Of a stretch of 64,000 bases of DNA, positions 26,426-34,829 are shown one piece after another. The stretch is taken from assembly GCA_026224775.1 (NCBI GenBank), contig JAMFRP010000013.1:186001-250000 (forward strand). The letters run 5' to 3'. This DNA comes from Bacteroidota bacterium (GTDB taxonomy: Bacteria > Bacteroidota > Bacteroidia > Sphingobacteriales > Sphingobacteriaceae). The position numbers and the translations under genes were made by a program. Within the stretch, counting starts at the first letter, position 1, and each line of letters opens with the position of its first letter. The notes under the pieces were generated by a model. That model searched no databases. It was not told the origin of the DNA and worked only from the letters and a program-made list of their open reading frames with translations.

Positions 26426-28222
26426 GTGAAATCTATTCATAAAATTCAACAATTGCTCAGCTGCTGCCTGCTGAGCCTGATGCTTTGCTTTTTGACCAAT
26501 TGCAAATCGCAAAAGCTATTATCATCACAAGGCTTTGCCAAAAAAGGTGGGAGTTTGCCCGTTCTTGAACTGCCTCCACCTGCGCCAATGCCAAAAATCC
26601 CCGACCCGCTGCCGATTAATTCGGTAGCACTTGGCGACACAGCAGGCGTTAAGGCAGTTAAAATGGATTTCCCTATGGCATCAGGGCCGTTTCAACCTAC
26701 CTGGAAATCTATCGGCGAAAATTATCAGGAAAGTGCCATTGGCTGGTTACGCGAAGCTAAGTTTGGCATCTGGGTACACTTCGGGCCGCAGTCTGCCGGT
26801 ATGAGCGGCGATTGGTTTGCCCGTAAAATGTATATTAAAGGTACAACCGCTTATGAAAATCACCTCAAAAAATACGGCTCCCCGGTAGATTCGGGCTACA
26901 AAGAAGTGCTTCGCGACTGGAATCCCAGGAAACTCGATCCTGAGAAATATGTTAAACTTTACCATCGTATCGGCGCAAGATTCCTGCTTATACAAGGTGT
27001 CCATCATGACAATTTTGATTTGTGGAATTCAAAATACCAACCCTGGAATGCTGTGAACATCGGCCCGCATAAAGACTTGCTTGCTTTGTGGGCAAAAGCG
27101 GCAAAGAAAGAAGGTATGCATTTTGGTATCGCCTTTCATCACGAATATAGCTGGTGGTGGTTTCAATCCGCATTCCGCACCGATAGCGCCGGCAGAATGT
27201 TTGATGGCCGCCTTACGTTAGCGGATGGCAAGGGCAAATGGTGGGAAGGCTATGATCCGAAGTTGCTTTACGGCATTAACTTAAGGGAGTATAAAGGTAT
27301 AGACGAGTTTCAATATCGCCCGGACGAAGGTATTTTCACCAGGCATCTCGATTATGCAAAATGGTACGCAGACCGTTGGGCCTTGCGGATATTGGATGCG
27401 GTTAATAAATACGATCCCGATTTCATTTATACCGATGGCGACAGTTCTCAGCCATTTAGTGGATGGAGAACGGGTACGGGCTTCAAATCCGACGCCGATG
27501 AACGCATGATCGCGTCTTACTTTAACCTCGAATTGGCACGTCATGGCAAGCAGGATGTATTTAGTATCACCAAGTTTTTTCCTGCCGGGCAAAAAGGAAT
27601 TGTGACGACGTTTGAGGGTCGTTACCCCCATACAATTAAAACAGATCAGCCATGGCTAGGCGAGAATGCTGTTGGTGACTGGTTTTATAGGCCTGATATT
27701 ATCTACGATGCACGATTTGTGATCCATTGCCTTTTAGAGTATGTGTGCAGAGACGGTGCTTACGCGGTGAACATACCGATCAGGCCGGATGGTTCACTGG
27801 AACCGGCTTGTATAAAAATGCTTAATGCCATTGGAGATTGGATGAAGGTGAACGGCAGCGCCATCTACGGCAGTAAAGCATGGGTTAAAGAAGGTGAAGG
27901 GAAAGATGGGAAAATCCATATGATACCTGCCGGTAGTTTGAGCGCTAAGCAAGCTGCATTTCGATACGAACCTGAAGATATTCGTTTTACGGTAGGTAAA
28001 GACGGCAAATTGAATGTATTTACGATGATGGTTCCTCCATCAGGTTCAAAAATCACCGTACATTCTTTAAAAAAGGGCGGGGATTATGATAAACCTATTT
28101 CGTCTATAAAACTGCTGGGGTACAATGGAAATATCCAGTGGTCACAAACCGAAGATGGATTGATCATCACTCTTCCTGCTATGGATAAATTTAAAACGGC
28201 CCTCTGTTTTTCGATCAACTAA
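26426..28222 (+). CDS. GH29 family alpha-L-fucosidase, lipoprotein
   Basis: A family 29 fucosidase: REAKFGIWVHFGPQS, RDWNPRKLDPEKYVKLY and FHHEYSWWW are typical. DFIYTDGDSSQPFSGW carries the expected nucleophile Asp. 598 residues, with a C-terminal beta-domain. The start is GTG. The next in-frame Met would leave only a stub of the signal, whereas GTG gives a complete lipoprotein signal (FLTNC, Cys26). A Pro-rich stretch (LPPPAPMPKIPDPLP) links the lipid anchor to the catalytic domain. It is transcribed away from the PL22 operon, and the target is likely fucose on pectin side chains or other plant glycans (inference). Confidence 0.9.
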   Translation: MKSIHKIQQLLSCCLLSLMLCFLTNCKSQKLLSSQGFAKKGGSLPVLELPPPAPMPKIPDPLPINSVALGDTAGVKAVKMDFPMASGPFQPTWKSIGENYQESAIGWLREAKFGIWVHFGPQSAGMSGDWFARKMYIKGTTAYENHLKKYGSPVDSGYKEVLRDWNPRKLDPEKYVKLYHRIGARFLLIQGVHHDNFDLWNSKYQPWNAVNIGPHKDLLALWAKAAKKEGMHFGIAFHHEYSWWWFQSAFRTDSAGRMFDGRLTLADGKGKWWEGYDPKLLYGINLREYKGIDEFQYRPDEGIFTRHLDYAKWYADRWALRILDAVNKYDPDFIYTDGDSSQPFSGWRTGTGFKSDADERMIASYFNLELARHGKQDVFSITKFFPAGQKGIVTTFEGRYPHTIKTDQPWLGENAVGDWFYRPDIIYDARFVIHCLLEYVCRDGAYAVNIPIRPDGSLEPACIKMLNAIGDWMKVNGSAIYGSKAWVKEGEGKDGKIHMIPAGSLSAKQAAFRYEPEDIRFTVGKDGKLNVFTMMVPPSGSKITVHSLKKGGDYDKPISSIKLLGYNGNIQWSQTEDGLIITLPAMDKFKTALCFSIN

Positions 28223-28303
28223 TTGCTGATAACAAAAATTATTTTTAGCAACTTTCTATCGCCCTGGTGATACACGACATAATTTACATTAATCAAACCC
28301 AAC

Positions 28304-28338
28304 AAAAAAGCCTCTCTATTTACATAGAAAGGCTTTTG
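28304..28338 (-). terminator. Terminator hairpin after tRNA-Arg (may serve both strands)
   Basis: Stem AGCCTCTCTAT / ATAGAAAGGCT with one mismatch and a four-base loop. On the minus strand it is followed by six T residues, immediately beyond the tRNA 3' end. On the plus strand four T follow, so it may also end the GH29 transcript. Confidence 0.75.
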
Positions 28339-28341
28339 TTG

Positions 28342-28415
28342 TGATCCCATCAGGATTCGAACCTGAGACCTACTGATTAGAAATCAGTTGCTCTATCCAG
28401 CTGAGCTATGGGACC
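28342..28415 (-). tRNA. tRNA-Arg (anticodon TCT)
   Basis: A 74-base cloverleaf read on the minus strand. Acceptor GGTCCCA pairs with TGGGATC (one G-T), the D arm contains AGCTGGATAGAG, and the anticodon stem ACTGA/TCAGT holds the loop TTTCTAA. The T arm has GGTTCGAATCC, and the discriminator base is A. No CCA is encoded. The gene sits just beyond the pectin locus. Confidence 0.97.
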
Positions 28416-28500
28416 CCGCAATAATTTGCAGCTGCAAAGATGCAAATTTCTTGCAAAAAAGTAAATTTTAAATACAGGTTGTTAATTAACAGGTTATAAA

Positions 28501-29352
28501 CTACTTATCTGTCTTTTTGCCTTCGACTACCCAAAACAAACTATTTATAATAAGCTTATCTTCTATTGTATTATCTAAAGTATGCGATAATTCTTTATTG
28601 GTATGGTGATCGTAGTCCATATCGTTATGGCCCATGTTCATGTATACCATTTTGTAGTTTTTATTAGTCCATACAACCGGGTAATAGCCGCTATGCCATA
28701 TTTCGCTTTGCTTTGGGCCAGTACCCAGCGGGAAACTGGTTGAATCAATGGATAACAATATAGTAATATCAGGATTGGCGCGCAGGTCCTTTTCCCAGCG
28801 GTACCATTCATTGGGCTGTGATTTCCATAGCGTTGGCAGGCCCTTGGTAACCGGATGACGCGGATCTTCGACCCTTAAAATTGCTAACGTAGGGTGCCAG
28901 GTATTACTCACATATTGCCCCGAGCCTAAAAACATATTATGATACCAGTCCCAATTCGCCGGAACATCAGATGGGGTTAGCGCGAACGCCGAGAAGTGAA
29001 AACCGATCCAACCGCCGCCATTTTCCATATATTTTTGGAATGCGGCGCGTGCTGCCGGGTCTTCGGGGCGGGTATCTAAGAATATTACTGCCTGGTAATG
29101 TGAAAGGAACTCCGCATTCATATTGCCCCAGTTTGAGGTGGAATCATAGGCGAAATTGTATTTCTCCGCCATCTTAGGGAACCACCTATTGGCCTCATGC
29201 ACAAAACTGATGTGCGCCAGATCATTTTTGCCGGTATAAAAGGCTATTACATGAAATTTTGGCTTTTTGCTCTGTGCCTTAACGCTTGTAAAAGCAACCA
29301 ATAACAGGCAAAGGCTTACTAATAATCTATTTATTTTTTTAGATGACAACAT
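28501..29352 (-). CDS. ThuA domain protein, exported
   Basis: A ThuA-like (trehalose-utilisation protein A) domain protein of 283 residues with a signal peptide (FTSVKAQ). The class I amidotransferase-like fold is suggested by HVIAFYTGKNDLAHISF, YQAVIFLDTRPED, GGGWIGFHFSAF and the C-terminal MNMGHNDMDY. ThuA-like proteins are frequent near carbohydrate loci in Bacteroidota, but their reaction is not firmly known. It lies beyond the tRNA, on the same strand as it, and has its own upstream gap, so it is likely monocistronic. A link to the pectin locus is possible but unproven. Confidence 0.8.
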   Translation of the reverse strand: MLSSKKINRLLVSLCLLLVAFTSVKAQSKKPKFHVIAFYTGKNDLAHISFVHEANRWFPKMAEKYNFAYDSTSNWGNMNAEFLSHYQAVIFLDTRPEDPAARAAFQKYMENGGGWIGFHFSAFALTPSDVPANWDWYHNMFLGSGQYVSNTWHPTLAILRVEDPRHPVTKGLPTLWKSQPNEWYRWEKDLRANPDITILLSIDSTSFPLGTGPKQSEIWHSGYYPVVWTNKNYKMVYMNMGHNDMDYDHHTNKELSHTLDNTIEDKLIINSLFWVVEGKKTDK

Positions 29353-29830
29353 AATTACAGGTAATGGTTTATGGAAGTAAATATAGAACTTATATAGCTC
29401 AATCTGTTTTTAACCAACCCTGCAAATACCCTACAGCAATGGTAAACTAAAAAATATATTAAAGCATCGCGATGAAAAATAAACCAATTGATAATTTATT
29501 TCATTCAACCCAAACAACTGATATTATATTTTGTCATAACTAAACAATTTCCGTTTGCTTAGGCTTAAAATATCAAGCCAAATACATATAATTGTATTTT
29601 AATAAAAACTGATCTGTACTAGTAAAACCAATTGTGAGCTATCTGAAAATCGATTTTGCAAATTGATGTTTGTTTTTCAATAGCGATAATGTTGTTTTAA
29701 GTAACAATTTTATTGCTGATACCTATTACAAATATTTTTTTAGCCCCAATTTTTAATTTTAATAATACAAAGTGTTCTTTTTACAATAAGTAAATCATAC
29801 TTTTAACCGATTTTTTTAAAAACATAATTT
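29353..29830. other. 478-bp AT-rich intergenic region between divergent genes
   Basis: No gene and no clear hairpin. It must hold the promoters of the divergent ThuA-like and BadF-like genes. It is strongly AT-rich with many A and T runs, and I could not single out a convincing TTTG/TAnnTTTG pair. Confidence 0.5.
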
Positions 29831-30691
29831 ATGATCATAATTGCTGACGGTGGCTCAACTAAAACAAATTGGTGTTTGGTTACCGAGGAGGGGAAAAAAG
29901 TTTATTTTAATACAGAGGGTTATAACCCATATTTCTCAGACGAAGAGTATATCATCCAGTCGCTAAAGGAAAACCTACCTACAGACCTGGATTTAACCGC
30001 CATAACGGAAGTAAATTATTACGGCGCCGGATGTTCAACTGCTGATAAGCGCCAGATTGTTGAAAATGCAATGCAGGCTGTTTTCACCCATTCAAAAATT
30101 AATGTGGGTCATGATTTACTTGCTGCCGCAAGAGCATTATTAGGTAATACCGAAGGTTTTGCCGCTATTTTAGGTACAGGCACCAACACTTGTATTTATG
30201 ATGGAAAAGATGTAGCCAGCAATATTGATTCGGGTGCTTACATTTTAGGTGATGAAGGAAGCGGTTGTTATATCGGTAAAAAATTATTAACCGATTATAT
30301 CCGTGGTTATATGCCTGAGGCTGTTCGTAAAAACTTTTGGGATACCTTTCAGCTTACACCTGATGATATAAATGAGCGTGTTTATACTCAGCCACGTGCA
30401 AACCGTTTTTGCGCAAGCTTCAGCAAATTTGTTTATGATAACATTGTAAACATCGAATATTCAAGAAACATCGTTCGCACATCGTTCGAAGATTTCTTCC
30501 GTAACCTGGTAACACATTACCCTGACTATCAAAAATACACTTTTAACTGTATCGGTTCTGTAGGCTACAATTTCCGCAATGTGCTGGAAGAAGTTGCTAC
30601 CGAAAACGGTATGACCGTAGGCCGCATCATCCGCTCACCTATAGATGATTTGGTTAAATATCACTTAGAACTTGCTCCGTCGCATTCGTAG
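29831..30691 (+). CDS. BadF/BcrA-type ATPase, N-acetylglucosamine kinase-like
   Basis: An ASKHA-fold sugar kinase-like protein, 286 residues, of the BadF/BadG/BcrA/BcrD family, whose members include N-acetylglucosamine kinases. The phosphate-1 motif is intact (ADGGSTKTNW), as are GAGCSTADK, ILGTGTNT (phosphate-2) and GDEGSGCYIGK. It probably phosphorylates an amino sugar or related hexose in the cytosol, but the substrate is not certain. It is a paralogue of the protein at 32611, which has lost the first motif. A strong terminator follows, so it is a single-gene unit. Confidence 0.82.
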   Translation: MIIIADGGSTKTNWCLVTEEGKKVYFNTEGYNPYFSDEEYIIQSLKENLPTDLDLTAITEVNYYGAGCSTADKRQIVENAMQAVFTHSKINVGHDLLAAARALLGNTEGFAAILGTGTNTCIYDGKDVASNIDSGAYILGDEGSGCYIGKKLLTDYIRGYMPEAVRKNFWDTFQLTPDDINERVYTQPRANRFCASFSKFVYDNIVNIEYSRNIVRTSFEDFFRNLVTHYPDYQKYTFNCIGSVGYNFRNVLEEVATENGMTVGRIIRSPIDDLVKYHLELAPSHS

Positions 30692-30820
30692 TTAGTTAAC
30701 TAGAGGTTAGAGCCTGGAGATTAGTTCTCATGAAAAGAGCGATGGGTTTTATCCATCGCTCTTTTTATTATCAATATTCAAGGCCTAATCTCTAATCTCC
30801 AGCCTCTAATCTCTAACTAG
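30691..30820. repeat. Imperfect inverted repeat flanking a terminator
   Basis: The left arm (30691-30724, contains AACTAGAGGTTAGAGCCTGG) and right arm (30785-30820, contains CCAGCCTCTAATCTCTAACTAG) are imperfect reverse complements. They enclose the terminator at 30733-30766. The right arm runs into the stop codon of the Nudix gene. Confidence 0.65.
30733..30766 (+). terminator. Rho-independent terminator between convergent genes
   Basis: AAAAGAGCGATGG / CCATCGCTCTTTTT, 7-base loop, T run on the plus strand and A run at the other side. It is therefore likely to stop transcription from both the BadF-like gene and the convergent Nudix gene. Confidence 0.85.
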
Positions 30821-31502
30821 AGATCTCATTCTGAAATATCTTAGCATACTTGCGCCTATCAAACTTATACAACTTGGCTGCGCGGTACGATACACCTTTT
30901 TGTTTCTCGGCCAGCTCCTTTAAAAAGCCATAACTCAACATCTTTTTACGGAAGTTACGTTTGTCGAGTTTTTTGTCCAGCACCGCCTCGTACAATAGTT
31001 GTAGTTGGGTAAGCGTAAATTTCTCAGGCAATAGCTCAAACGCAATTGGCTCATAATTTAATTTAGCACGTATTTTTTTAAATGCGCGGTTAAATATAAT
31101 GGTATGATCAAAAGCTAACTTAGGCAGCTCGTTAACCGGGTGCCAGAAAGCCTTGCTGGCATATTGCGTTACCGGGTTTAATTCTTTTTGGCCGGTGATA
31201 CGTATCAGCGCGAAATAGCCGATAGAAACCACCCTGCCCTGCGGATGACGGTTAACATCACCAAAAGTGTGAAATTGTCTTATAGATATATCGCGAAGAC
31301 CGGTAAGCTCATACAATATGCGCTCCGCGGCATCGTCAATGCTTTCATCGTGCTCAACAATATAGCCTGGCAATGCATAACTATCTTTAAAAGGTTCTTC
31401 GTTACGCTCAATCAATAAAACCTTAAGCACTCCGGCATCAAAACCAAAAATCACGCAATCAATAGAAAATACGGAGTCGAAATGAGGAAGTTGTAAGTCC
31501 AA
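30813..31502 (-). CDS. Nudix-domain protein with C-terminal winged helix (NrtR-like regulator)
   Basis: The N-terminal Nudix-like domain (CVIFGFDAGVLKVLLIERNE, LPGYIVEHDESIDDAAERIL) is followed by a C-terminal winged-helix domain (FTLTQLQLLYEAVLDKKLDK, FRKKMLSYGFL). This is the architecture of NrtR-type repressors, which control NAD or sugar metabolism genes. The Nudix box is degenerate: where GX5EX7REUXEEXGU is expected there is GYIVEHDESIDDAAERILYEL, which suggests ligand sensing and not catalysis. The ORF track starts at 31724 inside pfkA. No ATG exists between that point and the domain, so a TTG at 31502 (230 residues) is the best start. It diverges from pfkA. Confidence 0.75.
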   Translation of the reverse strand: MDLQLPHFDSVFSIDCVIFGFDAGVLKVLLIERNEEPFKDSYALPGYIVEHDESIDDAAERILYELTGLRDISIRQFHTFGDVNRHPQGRVVSIGYFALIRITGQKELNPVTQYASKAFWHPVNELPKLAFDHTIIFNRAFKKIRAKLNYEPIAFELLPEKFTLTQLQLLYEAVLDKKLDKRNFRKKMLSYGFLKELAEKQKGVSYRAAKLYKFDRRKYAKIFQNEISS

Positions 31503-31623
31503 AAGCTGTAAATTTTTAAATAAAATTAAATATATAGGGATATTTTCTAATCCAAAAATAAAATAAAATTTAATTGTGTAATTTATACACACTATCTTCG
31601 TCTTTATAATTGGTTTTGTAAAG

Positions 31624-32610
31624 ATGCATAAAATTTCAAAACTTGCGGTTCTCACTTCCGGCGGCGACGCCCCCGGCATGAACCCTTGTATACGAGCAGT
31701 AGTAAGAACAGCCATATATAACAATCTTGAGGTTGTTGGGGTAAGGCAGGGTTATAAAGGACTTATTGAAAACGATATGTACGATATGGCTCCACGTTCA
31801 GTAAGTAATATACTTAGCCTGGGCGGTACCATATTAAAAACAGCCCGTTGTTTAGAGTTTCGTACCGATGAAGGTATGGAAACCGCTTATCAAAATATAA
31901 AAGCCCAGGGCATTGATGCCATAGTTGTTATTGGCGGCGATGGTACTTTTACAGGAGCCTTACGCTTCTCCAGGAAATATCCTGACATAGCGGTAATGGG
32001 TGTTCCCGGTACTATTGATAATGATTTGTGCGGAACAACCTACACCCTTGGTTTTGATACCGCTACCAATACCGTTATTGAGGCGATAGATAAAATACGT
32101 GATACAGCCGATGCGCATGATCGTTTGTTCTTTATTGAAGTGATGGGTCGTGATTCAGGCGCGATAGCGCTGCGGGCGGGCATTTCCTGCGGAGCAGAAG
32201 CCATTTTACTACCTGAGAAAGAAACTGCCATCAGCGAGTTGATTGACGGTTTAAAAACAGGACACCTCAACAAAAAATCATCAAGCATTGTAATTGTTGC
32301 CGAAGGCGATAAAAATGGTGGTGTTTATGATATTGCCAAACGTGTTGAGCAGGAAGTAAAGCACTACGATATTAAAGTTACCATATTAGGTCACCTGCAA
32401 CGTGGCGGTAGCCCATCAAGCTTCGATCGTATTTTGGGTAGTAGACTTGGTTTTGCGGCGGTAAATGCCTTAATTGCGGGCGAAACACAAAAAATGGTGG
32501 GTTTAGAGGCCAACCACATAGTACTAACCAGTTTAGAAAAAGCATTGAACCAGCAGGAATTCAGGCTGGAATCGGACCTGTTACAAATGGCCGATATATT
32601 ATCGATATAA
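31624..32610 (+). CDS. pfkA: ATP-dependent 6-phosphofructokinase
   Basis: Phosphorylates fructose 6-phosphate to fructose 1,6-bisphosphate in glycolysis. 328 residues, the normal bacterial length. Motifs: LTSGGDAPGMN at the start, GGDGTFTGA (Gly after the Asp, as in ATP and not PPi enzymes), GVPGTIDNDLCGT with the catalytic Asp pair, and the HLQRGGSPSSFDR segment. The stop codon is immediately followed by the ATG of the BadF-like gene, then gap after 6 more bases, so this is a tight glycolytic operon. The divergent NrtR-like regulator could control it (inference). Confidence 0.96.
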   Translation: MHKISKLAVLTSGGDAPGMNPCIRAVVRTAIYNNLEVVGVRQGYKGLIENDMYDMAPRSVSNILSLGGTILKTARCLEFRTDEGMETAYQNIKAQGIDAIVVIGGDGTFTGALRFSRKYPDIAVMGVPGTIDNDLCGTTYTLGFDTATNTVIEAIDKIRDTADAHDRLFFIEVMGRDSGAIALRAGISCGAEAILLPEKETAISELIDGLKTGHLNKKSSSIVIVAEGDKNGGVYDIAKRVEQEVKHYDIKVTILGHLQRGGSPSSFDRILGSRLGFAAVNALIAGETQKMVGLEANHIVLTSLEKALNQQEFRLESDLLQMADILSI

Positions 32611-33459
32611 ATGATTGCAGTTGTATATAGCGGATCACACTACGCGCATTGGCGTTTGGCTGATAAAGGCAGAACTATCGCTTCCTTTAAAACCAATGGC
32701 ATCAATCCCTATTTTAATGATGAAAAATTCATTGTGCAACTGCTGAATAAGAACATTAACCTAATTCATCACGCTGAAGAAATAAAACGCATCTATTTTT
32801 TTGGCGCGGGCGCTTCAACGGCTGATTTGAAACAGGTGATCCAAAATGCGTTTTCAAACTTTTTTAAAAACGGGAAAGTTAGTGTTGATCACGATATTAT
32901 GGCTGCTGCTATTGCCTGTTGTAAAAACACACCCGGCATTGTAAGTATTTGCGGCAGCGGATCAAACGCGGCGTGGTATGATGGCCGCAAAGTTAAGCCA
33001 AACAATTATGGTTTGGGTTATATCCTGGCTGATGAAGGATCGGGCAACTGGCTAGGCCGGGAACTGATAAAAGGTTTTATGAATGAAACGCTGCCCGTGC
33101 CACTGCGCAAAAAATTTGTGCACAAGTATGACGCGGATCGCAGTAATCTTTTAGAGAAGGTTTATCGCCAAAAACAACCGGCTTTATTCCTGAGCTCGTT
33201 CAACGATTTTTATCTGGAAAACCGGGAGGACGTTTATCTACAAAATGTAATAAAAAAAGGATTTAGCAAGCTAATAAACACATATTTGTTACCTTTACAT
33301 AAGCAATATCCCGAAGCTGCTGTCCACTTTGCAGGCTCAGTTGCAGCCAACTTTCAGGATCACCTTATAGAGGTTGCCACCGAATCAAAATTAACCATCG
33401 GAAACATAATTAAAGAACCTATAAATAATTTACTAACGTACTATTCTAACAAAAATTAA
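32611..33459 (+). CDS. BadF/N-acetylglucosamine kinase-like protein with degenerate phosphate-1 motif
   Basis: 282 residues, clearly homologous to the protein at 29831 along its length (GAGASTADLKQ, CGSGSNAAWYDG, LADEGSGNWLGRELI, C-terminal SVAANFQDHLIEVA). However, the first phosphate-binding motif reads VVYSGSHYAHW where DGGSTKTNW is found in the paralogue. The Asp and Lys/Thr residues expected to place Mg-ATP are therefore missing. It may be a pseudo-kinase, perhaps a sugar-phosphate sensor, or have altered chemistry. It sits exactly between pfkA (0 bases) and gap (6 bases), so it must be made with the two glycolytic enzymes. Confidence 0.8.
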   Translation: MIAVVYSGSHYAHWRLADKGRTIASFKTNGINPYFNDEKFIVQLLNKNINLIHHAEEIKRIYFFGAGASTADLKQVIQNAFSNFFKNGKVSVDHDIMAAAIACCKNTPGIVSICGSGSNAAWYDGRKVKPNNYGLGYILADEGSGNWLGRELIKGFMNETLPVPLRKKFVHKYDADRSNLLEKVYRQKQPALFLSSFNDFYLENREDVYLQNVIKKGFSKLINTYLLPLHKQYPEAAVHFAGSVAANFQDHLIEVATESKLTIGNIIKEPINNLLTYYSNKN

Positions 33460-34461
<1,002 letters not shown>

Positions 34462-34483
34462 TCTTAACTTAAAAATATATTAG

Positions 34484-34519
34484 AAAGTCTTGTGGAGTAA
34501 TCCATGGGACTTTTTTTTA
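34484..34519 (+). terminator. Rho-independent terminator of the pfkA-gap operon
   Basis: AAAGTCTTGTGGA / TCCATGGGACTTT with a four-base loop and G-U tolerance, followed by a run of T. It lies 23 bases after the gap stop. Confidence 0.85.
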
Positions 34520-34829
34520 TCCGTGTAAAATCCCGAATAAATAGTGATTTTATGTTTAACTACTAACTGCTCGGTAACTCAATCCTAAATAGGATAAGGA
34601 CCGATATTTTTCAGGATAACTATAGGTACTATAGGTAAACAACAAAGAAAAAGCGTTCTTTGTGACTGATATTAAAACAATGAACCACAATACCTTATTA
34701 ATCCATCACTTTTTGTCAAGTGCATTAACCCTAACTTGACTAAAATCAGAACATTGCCAATGAACTTATTTACTACGGCTCTATTACCGCTTAATTCTTT
34801 AACAACCCATTGACGGGTTTACTAAATAC
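34520..34829. other. 310-bp AT-rich region upstream of the acyltransferase gene
   Basis: No gene found. It contains a small inverted repeat GTCAAG...CTTGAC around 34715-34740. It presumably carries the promoter of the acyltransferase gene, but no convincing -7/-33 pair was found. Confidence 0.45.

Noticed and set aside
26234-26512. 92-residue minus-strand ORF across the 28-bp inverted repeat.
   Set aside because: It overlaps the GH29 start and the palindrome and has no domain-like pattern. Treated as a shadow.
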